From a bacterium (lineage in GTDB: Bacteria > Patescibacteriota > Minisyncoccia > Phycocordibacterales > JAUSIJ01), in the NCBI GenBank assembly GCA_030647855.1, contig JAUSIJ010000053.1, positions 1 through 5,384 of the forward strand: DNA of 5,384 nt, read 5' to 3'. Positions 1-5,232 of the stretch are shown in pieces. A program made the translations under genes and the position numbers. The notes under the pieces were generated by a model that did not search any database, was not told the DNA's origin, and worked only from the letters and a program-made list of their open reading frames with translations. How positions within the stretch are numbered: the stretch's first letter is position 1; each line of letters starts with the position of its first letter.

Positions 1-1844
1 TCATTGATAACAAAGACGCCACCAACGAAGAACTGCTTAATTTTATAAAAGGCCCGGACTTCCCGACCGGCGGAGTGGCTTTCGGACTAAAGGACATTCA
101 TCACGCCTATGCCACTGGTCGCGGGGGCGTTGTCGTCCGTGGCGATGCCGAAATTATCGAAAATAAATCAGGTCAGTACCAAATTCTCATCACTTCTATA
201 CCTTTTCGAGTGAACAAAGCCGAGCTCATCATTAAAATTGCCGATTTAGTACGGGACAAGCAGCTCGAGGGTATCAGGGATATTAGAGACGAGTCAACGA
301 GGGACATCCGCGTCGTCATTGATCTAAAGAACGGCGCCCAGCCGCAGACGGTGCTCAATTATCTCTATCGTCATACACAGCTTGAGGAAACTTTCCACTA
401 CAACATGGTTGGCTTGGTTGATGGAGTCCCGCAAACTCTCTCGCTCAAAGGCATTCTCGAAGAGTTTATTTCTCACCGTCAAGTGGTGGTCAAGCGGCGC
501 GGCGAATTTGATCTTCGCAAAGCGGAAGAGCGCGAACACATTTTGCTCGGTCTCACCAAAGCCCTCGATCACATTGATCGCATCATAAAGCTCATCAAAG
601 CGTCGAAGGACGTTGAAACGGCCAAGGCGGGGCTTATCAAAGAGTTTAAGTTTTCCGATCGTCAGGCCGTCGCCATCCTCGATATGAAACTGCAGCGGCT
701 TGCCGGTCTCGAGCGCAAAAAGATTGAGGATGAGCTTCGCTCGATCCAGGAGCTCATCAAAACCTTGAAGGAACTGCTCGGAAGTCCCAAGAAAATGCTC
801 GGTGTTATCAAAGTCGAACTCAAAGAAAACGCCCTGAAGTACGGCGATGAACGCAGAACCAAGATCATGCGGCATGACGCCAAAGTGCTGTCTCCGGAAG
901 ATCTTGTAGCCGATGAGGAAAACTGCCTTGTCCTGACGGCTGGCGGTTATATCAAGCGGACCAATCCTGAAGAATTTCGAAAACAGCGCCGCGGGGGAGT
1001 CGGCGTTATCGATCTCGATACCAAAGAGGAGGATTTTGTCAGCAATTTTTTGACCACCAGCACCCACAGCGATCTTCTGTTTTTTACCGACAAAGGCAAA
1101 GCCTACCAAATGAAAATGTTTGAAGTACCCGAAGGGCGCCGGGCAACGCGCGGCAAATCCGTCATGAACTTCCTATCGCTTGGATCAGAAGAAAAAGTAA
1201 CGTCGGTGCTGCCCATGTCCAAGGCCGACAAAAAAGACGACCGATCGCTTCTTATGATCACTAAAGAGGGCGTTGCCAAAAAAGTGGCAGCCAAAGGTTT
1301 CCATGATGTTCGCCGGAGCGGCCTCATCGCCATAACGCTTCACGCGAGCGACCTTTTGATGTCGGTGTCCTTTGTTGAAAAAGGGGACGAGATAATCGTC
1401 GCTACCGCCCGGGGCCAGTCTATCCGTTTTAAAGAATCCGATATTCGCGAGATGGGCAGGAACGCGGCTGGCGTTATCGCGATGAAGCTTGGGAAGGGTG
1501 ACTTCATCGTTGGAGCGGACGTCGTTAAAAAGAGCTTTAAAGATCCTCAATTTTTAGTTGTCATGGCCAACGGTTTCGGTAAGAAGACGTCTCTCAAGGA
1601 ATACAAAGTACAGCGCCGCGGCGGTTCCGGCATAAAAACGGCAAAGATAACAGCCAAAACGGGCAACCTCATCTCTTCAAAAGTGGTAATGGAAGAAGAC
1701 GAGGAGATAGTAGCAATGTCCAAGAAGAGTCAGGTGATCCGCGTGGATATTAAAGAAATTCCCAAGCTCGGCCGACAAACCCAAGGCGTCCGCATCATGA
1801 AGATGCGCGAAGGAGACAGCATCGCCTCGCTCGTTATCCTATAG
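1..1844 (+). CDS. gyrA: DNA gyrase subunit A, C-terminal part (5'-truncated by window edge)
   Basis: The reading frame is open from base 3 and gives 613 residues. It begins inside the gene, just before the conserved GPDFPTGG motif (visible residues 18-25). The GTG at position 75 lies within that motif and is not the start. Roughly the first 200 residues, including the catalytic tyrosine and the quinolone-resistance region, are missing off the left edge. Visible parts are the end of the breakage-reunion domain (TGRG at 38-41), the tower and coiled-coil region with AILDMKLQRLAGLERKKIED near 224-243, and a complete C-terminal beta-pinwheel from about residue 304. I count six blades. The GyrA-box QRRGGVG is at residue 328 in blade 1, and a second box, QRRGGSG, is at residue 537 in blade 5. 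GyrA pairs with GyrB in the cytoplasm to form the A2B2 enzyme that introduces negative supercoils using ATP. The complete pinwheel and the boxes favour GyrA over the topoisomerase IV subunit ParC. There is no long acidic tail after the last blade. The stop is TAG. Confidence 0.96.
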   Translation, partial: IDNKDATNEELLNFIKGPDFPTGGVAFGLKDIHHAYATGRGGVVVRGDAEIIENKSGQYQILITSIPFRVNKAELIIKIADLVRDKQLEGIRDIRDESTRDIRVVIDLKNGAQPQTVLNYLYRHTQLEETFHYNMVGLVDGVPQTLSLKGILEEFISHRQVVVKRRGEFDLRKAEEREHILLGLTKALDHIDRIIKLIKASKDVETAKAGLIKEFKFSDRQAVAILDMKLQRLAGLERKKIEDELRSIQELIKTLKELLGSPKKMLGVIKVELKENALKYGDERRTKIMRHDAKVLSPEDLVADEENCLVLTAGGYIKRTNPEEFRKQRRGGVGVIDLDTKEEDFVSNFLTTSTHSDLLFFTDKGKAYQMKMFEVPEGRRATRGKSVMNFLSLGSEEKVTSVLPMSKADKKDDRSLLMITKEGVAKKVAAKGFHDVRRSGLIAITLHASDLLMSVSFVEKGDEIIVATARGQSIRFKESDIREMGRNAAGVIAMKLGKGDFIVGADVVKKSFKDPQFLVVMANGFGKKTSLKEYKVQRRGGSGIKTAKITAKTGNLISSKVVMEEDEEIVAMSKKSQVIRVDIKEIPKLGRQTQGVRIMKMREGDSIASLVIL

Positions 1845-1878
1845 AGGTCGCTCGGACTTTACTTCTAAAAGCACGGAT

Positions 1879-1926
1879 AAATTCTTGCCCGCTTCGCCAA
1901 AGCTCCAGCGAGGCGAGCTAGAATTT
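1879..1926. repeat. Bulged inverted repeat downstream of gyrA
   Basis: AAATTCT at 1879-1885 pairs with AGAATTT at 1920-1926. Inside it, GCTTCGCC at 1891-1898 pairs with GGCGAGC at 1912-1918, with one unpaired T. The apical loop is about 13 bases. The helix is interrupted by TGCCC on the left side and a single T on the right. No T-run follows directly, so it is not a standard intrinsic terminator. It may be a weak RNA hairpin in the gyrA 3' untranslated region. Confidence 0.5.
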
Positions 1927-1930
1927 TCCT

Positions 1931-1962
1931 CGAGCTCGCGCCGACGCGCTCGCTAGTCTTTT
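1931..1962 (+). terminator. Possible weak terminator hairpin after gyrA
   Basis: CGAG at 1931-1934 pairs with CTCG at 1949-1952, and CGCG at 1937-1940 pairs with CGCG at 1945-1948. The loop is CCGA, with a two-base CT bulge on the left arm. The stem is very GC-rich. A four-T run (1959-1962) follows, but it is six bases past the stem, so termination would be inefficient at best. It is the nearest candidate for ending the gyrase transcript, and it could instead be just another of the hairpins in this spacer. Confidence 0.3.
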
Positions 1963-1993
1963 CCAAGCAAAGTATTCGCTCTGATGGAAAACG

Positions 1994-2026
1994 TAGTAAC
2001 TTGGAAGCGACGCTTCCAAGTTACTA
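1994..2026. repeat. 33-bp palindrome, 16-bp perfect arms around one base
   Basis: The arm TAGTAACTTGGAAGCG at 1994-2009 is exactly complementary to 2011-2026, with a single A at 2010 as the centre. As RNA it would fold into a hairpin of about 13-15 base pairs with a small GC-rich loop. As DNA it could extrude a cruciform or bind a dimeric protein. An AT-rich stretch follows (2026-2037), but it has no uninterrupted T-run, so a terminator role is unconvincing. The arms contain TTCCAAG/CTTGGAA, a word also found at 1961 and in the inverted repeats at 2160-2281. Confidence 0.85.
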
Positions 2027-2076
2027 TTATTTAAAATCTTCCCTCCACCCCAGCGAGGAGTATTTTCCATATTTTG

Positions 2077-2118
2077 CATCAAGGTTGAACCTCGCTGCAG
2101 CGAGGTTCAACCTTGATG
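2077..2118. repeat. Perfect 42-bp palindrome with no spacer
   Basis: Bases 2077-2097 are the exact reverse complement of 2098-2118, centred on a CTGCAG hexamer. Symmetry fails one base further out (G at 2076 against A at 2119). Each arm contains a smaller palindrome: AGGTTGAACCT at 2082-2092 and AGGTTCAACCT at 2103-2113. Each is 5-bp arms around one base, so the element is nested. Transcribed, it would form a very stable hairpin of up to about 19 pairs on either strand. A nine-T run (2136-2144) lies 17 bases beyond, which is too far for a canonical intrinsic terminator. It could be a dispersed genomic palindrome, a cruciform or protein-binding site, or a bidirectional transcription barrier. 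Nothing nearby resembles a transposase. Confidence 0.92.
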
Positions 2119-2159
2119 ACTTGATAATGGGCGCGTTTTTTTTTCATTTAAGCGAGGCT

Positions 2160-2281
2160 TTTGTTTCCAAGAGACTCTCGGAGCCCTCACGGGCAGGGCT
2201 TTCGCCGCAGGCGGAAGAGCGAGGGCGAGAGGGAGCGCAATTTTCTCGCTGGGAAAATTGACGCGTGCTCTTGGAAACAAA
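2160..2281. repeat. 122-bp element bounded by perfect 14-bp inverted repeats, with internal hairpins
   Basis: TTTGTTTCCAAGAG at 2160-2173 is exactly complementary to 2268-2281. The enclosed 94 bases hold further complementarities. CTCTCG (2175-2180) pairs with CGAGAG (2226-2231), and CCCTC (2184-2188) pairs with GAGGG (2221-2225). AGCCCT (2182-2187) could alternatively pair with AGGGCT (2195-2200). CGCC (2203-2206) pairs with GGCG (2210-2213). CAATTTTC (2238-2245) pairs with GAAAATTG (2253-2260) over a seven-base loop. Together these could form a closed outer stem carrying two branched arms. This fits a structured RNA, or a small non-autonomous repeat with terminal inverted repeats. No flanking target-site duplication is evident. 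Its right arm overlaps the likely -35 region of the downstream operon. Confidence 0.7.
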
Positions 2282-2300
2282 TGCCGAGCGGCTGTATAAT
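2271..2300 (+). promoter_or_regulatory. Candidate sigma70-type promoter of the methyltransferase/pilin operon
   Basis: A consensus -10 hexamer, TATAAT, lies at 2295-2300. The best -35 match is TTGGAA at 2271-2276 (four of six bases), giving an 18-bp spacer. Transcription would start around 2306-2308. That leaves a leader of only about 5-7 bases before the ATG at 2313, so the mRNA would be nearly leaderless and the ribosome-binding AAAGGA at 2302-2307 would be mostly lost. The -35 falls inside the right arm of the 2160-2281 inverted repeat. Support is sequence resemblance only. Confidence 0.55.
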
Positions 2301-2301
2301 T

Positions 2302-2307
2302 AAAGGA
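2302..2307 (+). promoter_or_regulatory. Shine-Dalgarno sequence of the methyltransferase gene
   Basis: AAAGGA ends five bases before the ATG at 2313, and no alternative in-frame start lies closer. This supports the chosen start. It is functional only if transcription starts upstream of the TATAAT at 2295, because initiation from that box would begin within or just after this site. Confidence 0.55.
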
Positions 2308-2312
2308 CGAAT

Positions 2313-2840
2313 ATGTTCACCGATCCGCAATCTAACATTCGCCAATTCGGATTAGCCGACGGCATGCACATTGCGGATCTTGGTTCTGGCACGGGAGCAT
2401 ATTCACTCGCCGCGGCAAAAGCGATCGGCGGTAATGGCAAAGTGTACGCCATAGACGTCCAGAAAGACCTCCTCGAAAAGCTCAAAAACGAGGCTCGTGC
2501 GGAACATTTGACCAACATCGAAACGATTTGGGGAGATATTGAGAAAGTCGGGGGCACAAAACTGGCCCCGGCTACCGTAAGCGGCGCCATTATTTCCAAT
2601 ATTCTTTTTCAATTGACGCACAAATCGACCTTTGTTGAGGAGGTCAAGCGGATTTTGAAACCTGGCGGCAGGGCATTTGTGGTTGACTGGAGCGATTCCT
2701 TTGCCGGCACCGGTCCGCAGCCCCAAGATGTGGTCAGCAAAGAAGTGGCCAAAAAATTATTCATCGAAAAGGGGTTCAAGCTTGATAGGGAGTTTCAGGC
2801 GGGTGCCCATCATTATGCGCTAATCCTCTCCAAACTGTGA
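2313..2840 (+). CDS. Class I SAM-dependent methyltransferase
   Basis: This 175-residue cytosolic protein has the Rossmann-type methyltransferase fold. Motif I is IADLGSGTG (residues 20-28), the glycine-rich loop that binds S-adenosylmethionine. Acidic D48 in KVYAIDVQ ends strand 2 and would hold the ribose hydroxyls. GD at 74-75 fits the adenine-side motif. SNILFQL (95-101) is the motif IV strand region, and LKPGGRAFVVDW (115-126) is the typical post-motif segment with strand 5. There is no substrate-recognition domain, and the length is close to a bare catalytic core, so the methyl acceptor cannot be named. It could be a small molecule, lipid/quinone, RNA or protein. The start has a promoter-like TATAAT and a Shine-Dalgarno sequence upstream. 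Its TGA stop overlaps the GTG start of the next gene, which places it first in the operon. A role tied to the surface proteins downstream is possible but only inferred from position. Confidence 0.88.
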   Translation: MFTDPQSNIRQFGLADGMHIADLGSGTGAYSLAAAKAIGGNGKVYAIDVQKDLLEKLKNEARAEHLTNIETIWGDIEKVGGTKLAPATVSGAIISNILFQLTHKSTFVEEVKRILKPGGRAFVVDWSDSFAGTGPQPQDVVSKEVAKKLFIEKGFKLDREFQAGAHHYALILSKL

Positions 2841-4132
2841 CCAAATTTCAAGTTTTTTTTATCGGCGGTCTTGTTCTCATTACCCTCGTCGGGGTGATGC
2901 TTTTTGCCACCTATCAGGGGAATTCGCGGCAAGGTACGGTCAAGGTGGAGGTCTGGGGAACAATTCCCGCCTCAAAATTCCAGGAAGTGGCAGATTCTCC
3001 GGAACTTCGCGATAAGACGCTTGATTTTACCTACCGCGCCAAAAGTGAGGCGACATTTGAGCAGGAGCTTATAGAAGCGCTCGCTCGGGATGCCGGTCCG
3101 GACGTCATTATTCTCCCGCATGAGCGCATCTTGAGCCTTGAGGACAAGCTCATGCCGATTCCTTACGAGTCAATTTCACGAAGAATCTATCGCGACTCAT
3201 TTGCCGAAATAGGGGATTTGTTCCTGCTTCCTGAGGGAATTCTTGCCATTCCTTTTGCTATCGATCCCCTCGTTATGTATTGGAACAAAGATATTTTTTC
3301 ATCGGCCGGTGTCGCGGCGGCGCCCAAGAACTGGGAAGAACTGATTTTCATCTCGCCGCAGATCACAAAAAAAGATTCGTCGCAAAATATTACAACAAGC
3401 GCGGCCGCCCTCGGAGAATTTCGCAATATCGCCCATGCTCGGGAAATCCTTTCCGCCCTTATGCTTCAGGCGGGCACACCGGTTATCGTGCGGCAAGAGA
3501 CGGATGACCGCTCGATTGCCGCCGTAATGAGCCAGCGTCCGGGACAGGAACCGCGGTTGCCGGGAGAAGCCGCTCTCGATTACTTTACCGAGTTCTCGAA
3601 CCCGGCCAAAACGACCTATTCTTGGAACAAATCATTGCCGCTTTCACGCGATCAATTTACTGCCGCCACGCTTGCGGTCTACTTCGGCTTTGCCTCCGAA
3701 CTCGATGAAATTGCCGAAAAAAATCCCAACCTCAATTTTGATATTTCTGAAATTCCCCAAATCCGCGATTCACGCACGGCGATAACGTACGGAAAATTAT
3801 ACGGTTTCGCTATTCTCAAAAAATCTAAAGTCCCTAACGCCGCCTATCAGGCCATTACCAAGCTCACTTCAAGCGAGGCGAGCACCGGCTGGAGCAAGGC
3901 GCTACTCGTGGCCCCGGCGCGCCGAAGCCTTCTTGGCGGCGCGCAAAGCGACGCCTTTCGCACGGTCTTTAATAAGAGTGCAATCAGAGCGAGGGCATAT
4001 ATTTCTCCTGGTTCGGCCGTTCTCGACCCGATTTTTCGAGATATGGTGGAGTCGGTTACCGCCGGACGCTTGAATTCAGGAGAAGCGGTGCGTCGTGCTG
4101 ACAGCCAGATTAATGAAACAATACGGCAATGA
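2837..4132 (+). CDS. Membrane-anchored extracellular solute-binding protein (ABC sugar-binding type)
   Basis: The protein has 431 residues. The start is GTG, overlapping the previous stop as GTGA. An N-terminal hydrophobic segment (about residues 6-25) acts as a signal or membrane anchor. No lipobox cysteine follows it, so the protein is probably tethered by this helix. The rest resembles family 1 periplasmic binding proteins of the MalE/UgpB type. VKVEVWGTIP (35-44) is the first strand, DVIILP (near 90) is the strand after a variable lobe, and AIPFAIDPLVMYWNKDIF with AGV...PKNWEEL (about 136-168) is the family's most recognisable block. A C-terminal segment around 317-355 contains GKLYGFAILKK and a Ser/Trp-rich helix. 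Such proteins deliver ligand to an ABC permease, but no permease or ATPase gene is in this window. The gene is instead coupled to pilin-like genes. It may serve a distant transporter, or act as a surface ligand-binding component. The ligand is unknown. Confidence 0.85.
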   Translation: MTKFQVFFIGGLVLITLVGVMLFATYQGNSRQGTVKVEVWGTIPASKFQEVADSPELRDKTLDFTYRAKSEATFEQELIEALARDAGPDVIILPHERILSLEDKLMPIPYESISRRIYRDSFAEIGDLFLLPEGILAIPFAIDPLVMYWNKDIFSSAGVAAAPKNWEELIFISPQITKKDSSQNITTSAAALGEFRNIAHAREILSALMLQAGTPVIVRQETDDRSIAAVMSQRPGQEPRLPGEAALDYFTEFSNPAKTTYSWNKSLPLSRDQFTAATLAVYFGFASELDEIAEKNPNLNFDISEIPQIRDSRTAITYGKLYGFAILKKSKVPNAAYQAITKLTSSEASTGWSKALLVAPARRSLLGGAQSDAFRTVFNKSAIRARAYISPGSAVLDPIFRDMVESVTAGRLNSGEAVRRADSQINETIRQ

Positions 4133-4488
4133 AGGGGATACGTGCGGCTTTAATAATTTGTTTGGCATTAATGCCCATTGCAGTCGGGGCAGCTTCTCTT
4201 TTCAATTTTTGCGATGTTGATTGTAACTTCGGCCACTTTATTCTTTTGATTCAGAATTTCATTACTTTTCTTATTTTCTACATTTCCATTCCGCTCGCTT
4301 CCATCGCTTTCGCCTACGCCGGTTTTCTTTACATGACGGCGGGCGGGAAACCCGGTCAGATCGAGCGAGCGCACGGTATCTTCTGGAAAGTAATGTGGGG
4401 ATTCATCTGGGTCATGGCTGGCTGGCTCGTGGTGTATACTATCACTAACACCTTACTTGATTCAGGCTATTCATTTCTTAAGCCATGA
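4129..4488 (+). CDS. Small secreted two-helix protein, type IV secretion pilin-like (first of four)
   Basis: This 119-residue protein starts at the ATG in the ATGA overlap with the preceding stop. Residues 1-22 form a signal peptide with a likely cut near VGAA/S. A short segment with two cysteines, C28 and C32 (CDVDC), follows. Two hydrophobic helices come next, at about 44-69 and 88-110. They are separated by a polar loop with AGGKPGQIERAHG (71-83), which resembles the loop in the next gene (TARG...DAHR). This layout matches VirB2/TrbC-type pilin subunits and the family labelled type IV secretion system pilin in Patescibacteria. Members are inserted in the inner membrane before assembly. No Shine-Dalgarno sequence is seen before the start, so translation probably depends on the upstream gene. 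The cysteine pair is not seen in the other three and could form a disulfide. Assignment rests on layout and loop similarity, not on an alignment search. Confidence 0.75.
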   Translation: MKGIRAALIICLALMPIAVGAASLFNFCDVDCNFGHFILLIQNFITFLIFYISIPLASIAFAYAGFLYMTAGGKPGQIERAHGIFWKVMWGFIWVMAGWLVVYTITNTLLDSGYSFLKP

Positions 4489-4892
4489 AGCGTACGCTCG
4501 CTATACATTTATTTACCGCAAGCATCCTGTTTTGCCTCACAGTGCTTCCTTTTATCTCTCTGGCTGGTCACGGAGCGGAGCACTCTGACCCCGGTAGTTC
4601 AGTAGGAAGCGGCTCGGGCGTCGGTATCACCAACCCTCTCAAAAGCAAAATTAATAACATTCCCGCCTTCCTTAACGAGCTTCTTGACATCGCTATTATG
4701 CTCGCCGTGCCTGTGGCTGTCATGGCAATTATTTATGCCGGCTTTCTCTACGTTACCGCTCGGGGGAACGTGACAAAAATTTCCGATGCTCATCGCACTC
4801 TCCTCTACACGGTTATTGGTGTGGCAGTACTTTTTGGCGCGAAGATTATTGCGGCAGTTGTTAGCAATACCGTTAACAGTCTGAAGGGTTAG
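4485..4892 (+). CDS. Type IV secretion system pilin-like protein (second of four)
   Basis: This 135-residue protein starts at the ATG in an ATGA overlap. A signal peptide covers about residues 1-27. A flexible Ser/Gly stretch (37-47) follows, then an amphipathic segment NPLKSKINNIPAFLNELLD (50-68). Two membrane helices lie at about 69-91 and 106-127. The loop between them, TARGNVTKISDAHR (91-104), ends the first helix after YAGFLYVTA. That block matches AYAGFLYMTA in the preceding protein and is a hallmark of the Patescibacteria T4SS-pilin type. Of the four it looks the most canonical. As a VirB2/TrbC-like subunit it would sit in the cytoplasmic membrane and could assemble into a pilus or a secretion channel. 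The stop is TAG, one base before the next gene. No Shine-Dalgarno sequence precedes its start. The alternative is a generic small two-helix membrane protein. Confidence 0.8.
   Translation: MKRTLAIHLFTASILFCLTVLPFISLAGHGAEHSDPGSSVGSGSGVGITNPLKSKINNIPAFLNELLDIAIMLAVPVAVMAIIYAGFLYVTARGNVTKISDAHRTLLYTVIGVAVLFGAKIIAAVVSNTVNSLKG
4883..4888 (+). promoter_or_regulatory. Shine-Dalgarno sequence of the third pilin-like gene
   Basis: GAAGGG ends five bases before the ATG at 4894 and sits within the last codons of the preceding gene. It supports that start. It is the only internal operon junction with a clear ribosome-binding sequence, and also the only one where the stop and start codons do not overlap. 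Confidence 0.65.
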
Positions 4893-4893
4893 T

Positions 4894-5232
4894 ATGAGAA
4901 TTTTTAAATTTTTTGCACTGCTTCTGGCTCTCATTGTTCCAACGCGGCTGTATGCCCAAGCCCCCGTCAATTTGCGCGATCTCATTAACCGCTTTTTTGT
5001 CGCTCTTATCAATCAAGTGGTGCCGATCATCGTCGGAGCGGCGCTCGTCATCTTTTTGTGGGGACTGGCACGTTTTATCCTGAACGTCGGTTCCTCAAAG
5101 GACCAGGAAGAAGGCAAGAGTCTCATGAAATGGGGCATACTTGGTCTCTTCATCATGGTTTCGGTCTGGGGCATACTACTCATTCTCGTCCGAAGTTTCG
5201 GTTTTCGCTTCGGCATACCGCAGCAGCCATGA
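4894..5232 (+). CDS. Small secreted two-helix protein, pilin-like (third of four)
   Basis: This 112-residue protein starts at an ATG preceded by GAAGGG. Residues 1-21 are a signal peptide with a clear cut site (LYA/Q). The mature part begins with an amphipathic stretch, VNLRDLINRFFVALINQ (25-41). The first helix follows, with VVPIIVGAALVIFLWGLARFIL (42-63). A charged loop, GSSKDQEEGKSLMKWG (66-81), leads to the second helix at about 82-99, and the protein ends with a short tail. The loop has the same layout as in the two preceding proteins but the sequence differs, so this looks like a distinct sub-family, closest to the truncated fourth gene (LVPVITGAALLF). Of the four it most resembles VirB2/TrbC in size. 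It is probably part of the same membrane apparatus. Its TGA stop overlaps the next start. Confidence 0.75.
   Translation: MRIFKFFALLLALIVPTRLYAQAPVNLRDLINRFFVALINQVVPIIVGAALVIFLWGLARFILNVGSSKDQEEGKSLMKWGILGLFIMVSVWGILLILVRSFGFRFGIPQQP

Larger units (their letters stand above)
1845..2312. other. 468-bp gene-free spacer packed with inverted repeats
   Basis: I see no credible gene between the gyrase stop and the methyltransferase start. Two short open frames cross this stretch, but they run through the palindromes and resemble no protein. The spacer holds, in order, a bulged hairpin (1879-1926), a GC-rich hairpin (1931-1952), a 33-bp near-perfect palindrome (1994-2026), a perfect 42-bp palindrome (2077-2118), a run of nine T (2136-2144), a 122-bp element bounded by 14-bp inverted repeats (2160-2281) and a promoter-like pair (2271-2300). 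Short words recur in both orientations. CAGCGAGG occurs at 1906, 2051 and 2098, and inverted at 2090. TTCCAAG occurs at 1961, 2014 and 2165, and inverted at 2000 and 2270. For a tightly packed genome this is a long spacer, and its structure suggests a repeat cluster rather than decayed coding sequence. Confidence 0.8.

Noticed and set aside
75..77. GTG at 75 as the gyrA start
   Set aside because: The frame is open to the left edge and encodes conserved gyrase residues (GPDFPTGG) before and through this codon.
324..1109. Long minus-strand open frame of 261 codons opposite gyrA
   Set aside because: It is antisense to a clear gyrase coding sequence. Its composition reflects the complement of gyrase codons, and no family is recognised.
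1185..1550. Minus-strand open frame opposite the gyrA C-terminal domain
   Set aside because: Shadow of the pinwheel coding sequence; no start context and no family resemblance.
2098..2144. Intrinsic terminator made of the 42-bp palindrome plus the nine-T run
   Set aside because: The T-run starts 17 bases after the end of the stem. A canonical terminator needs it directly adjacent, so I do not call it one.
2001..2261. 86-codon open frame in the spacer
   Set aside because: It runs straight through the palindromes and the 122-bp element, starts from TTG without a ribosome-binding site, and has no protein-like pattern.
2160..2281. Insertion sequence or MITE with target-site duplication
   Set aside because: The terminal inverted repeats are real, but I find no matching direct repeat at the flanks and no transposase, so mobility is only a possibility.
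1845..2312. CRISPR array or tRNA gene in the spacer
   Set aside because: There are no regularly spaced direct repeats with unique spacers, and no tRNA cloverleaf with TTC/CCA-type conserved positions. The repeats are inverted and of different sequence.
2161..2355. 64-codon open frame overlapping the start of the methyltransferase
   Set aside because: It overlaps a well-supported gene in another frame and is derived from the inverted-repeat element.
4599..5012. Minus-strand open frame opposite two pilin-like genes
   Set aside because: The plus-strand genes here have signal peptides, membrane helices and tight stop/start coupling, so the antisense frame is a by-product.
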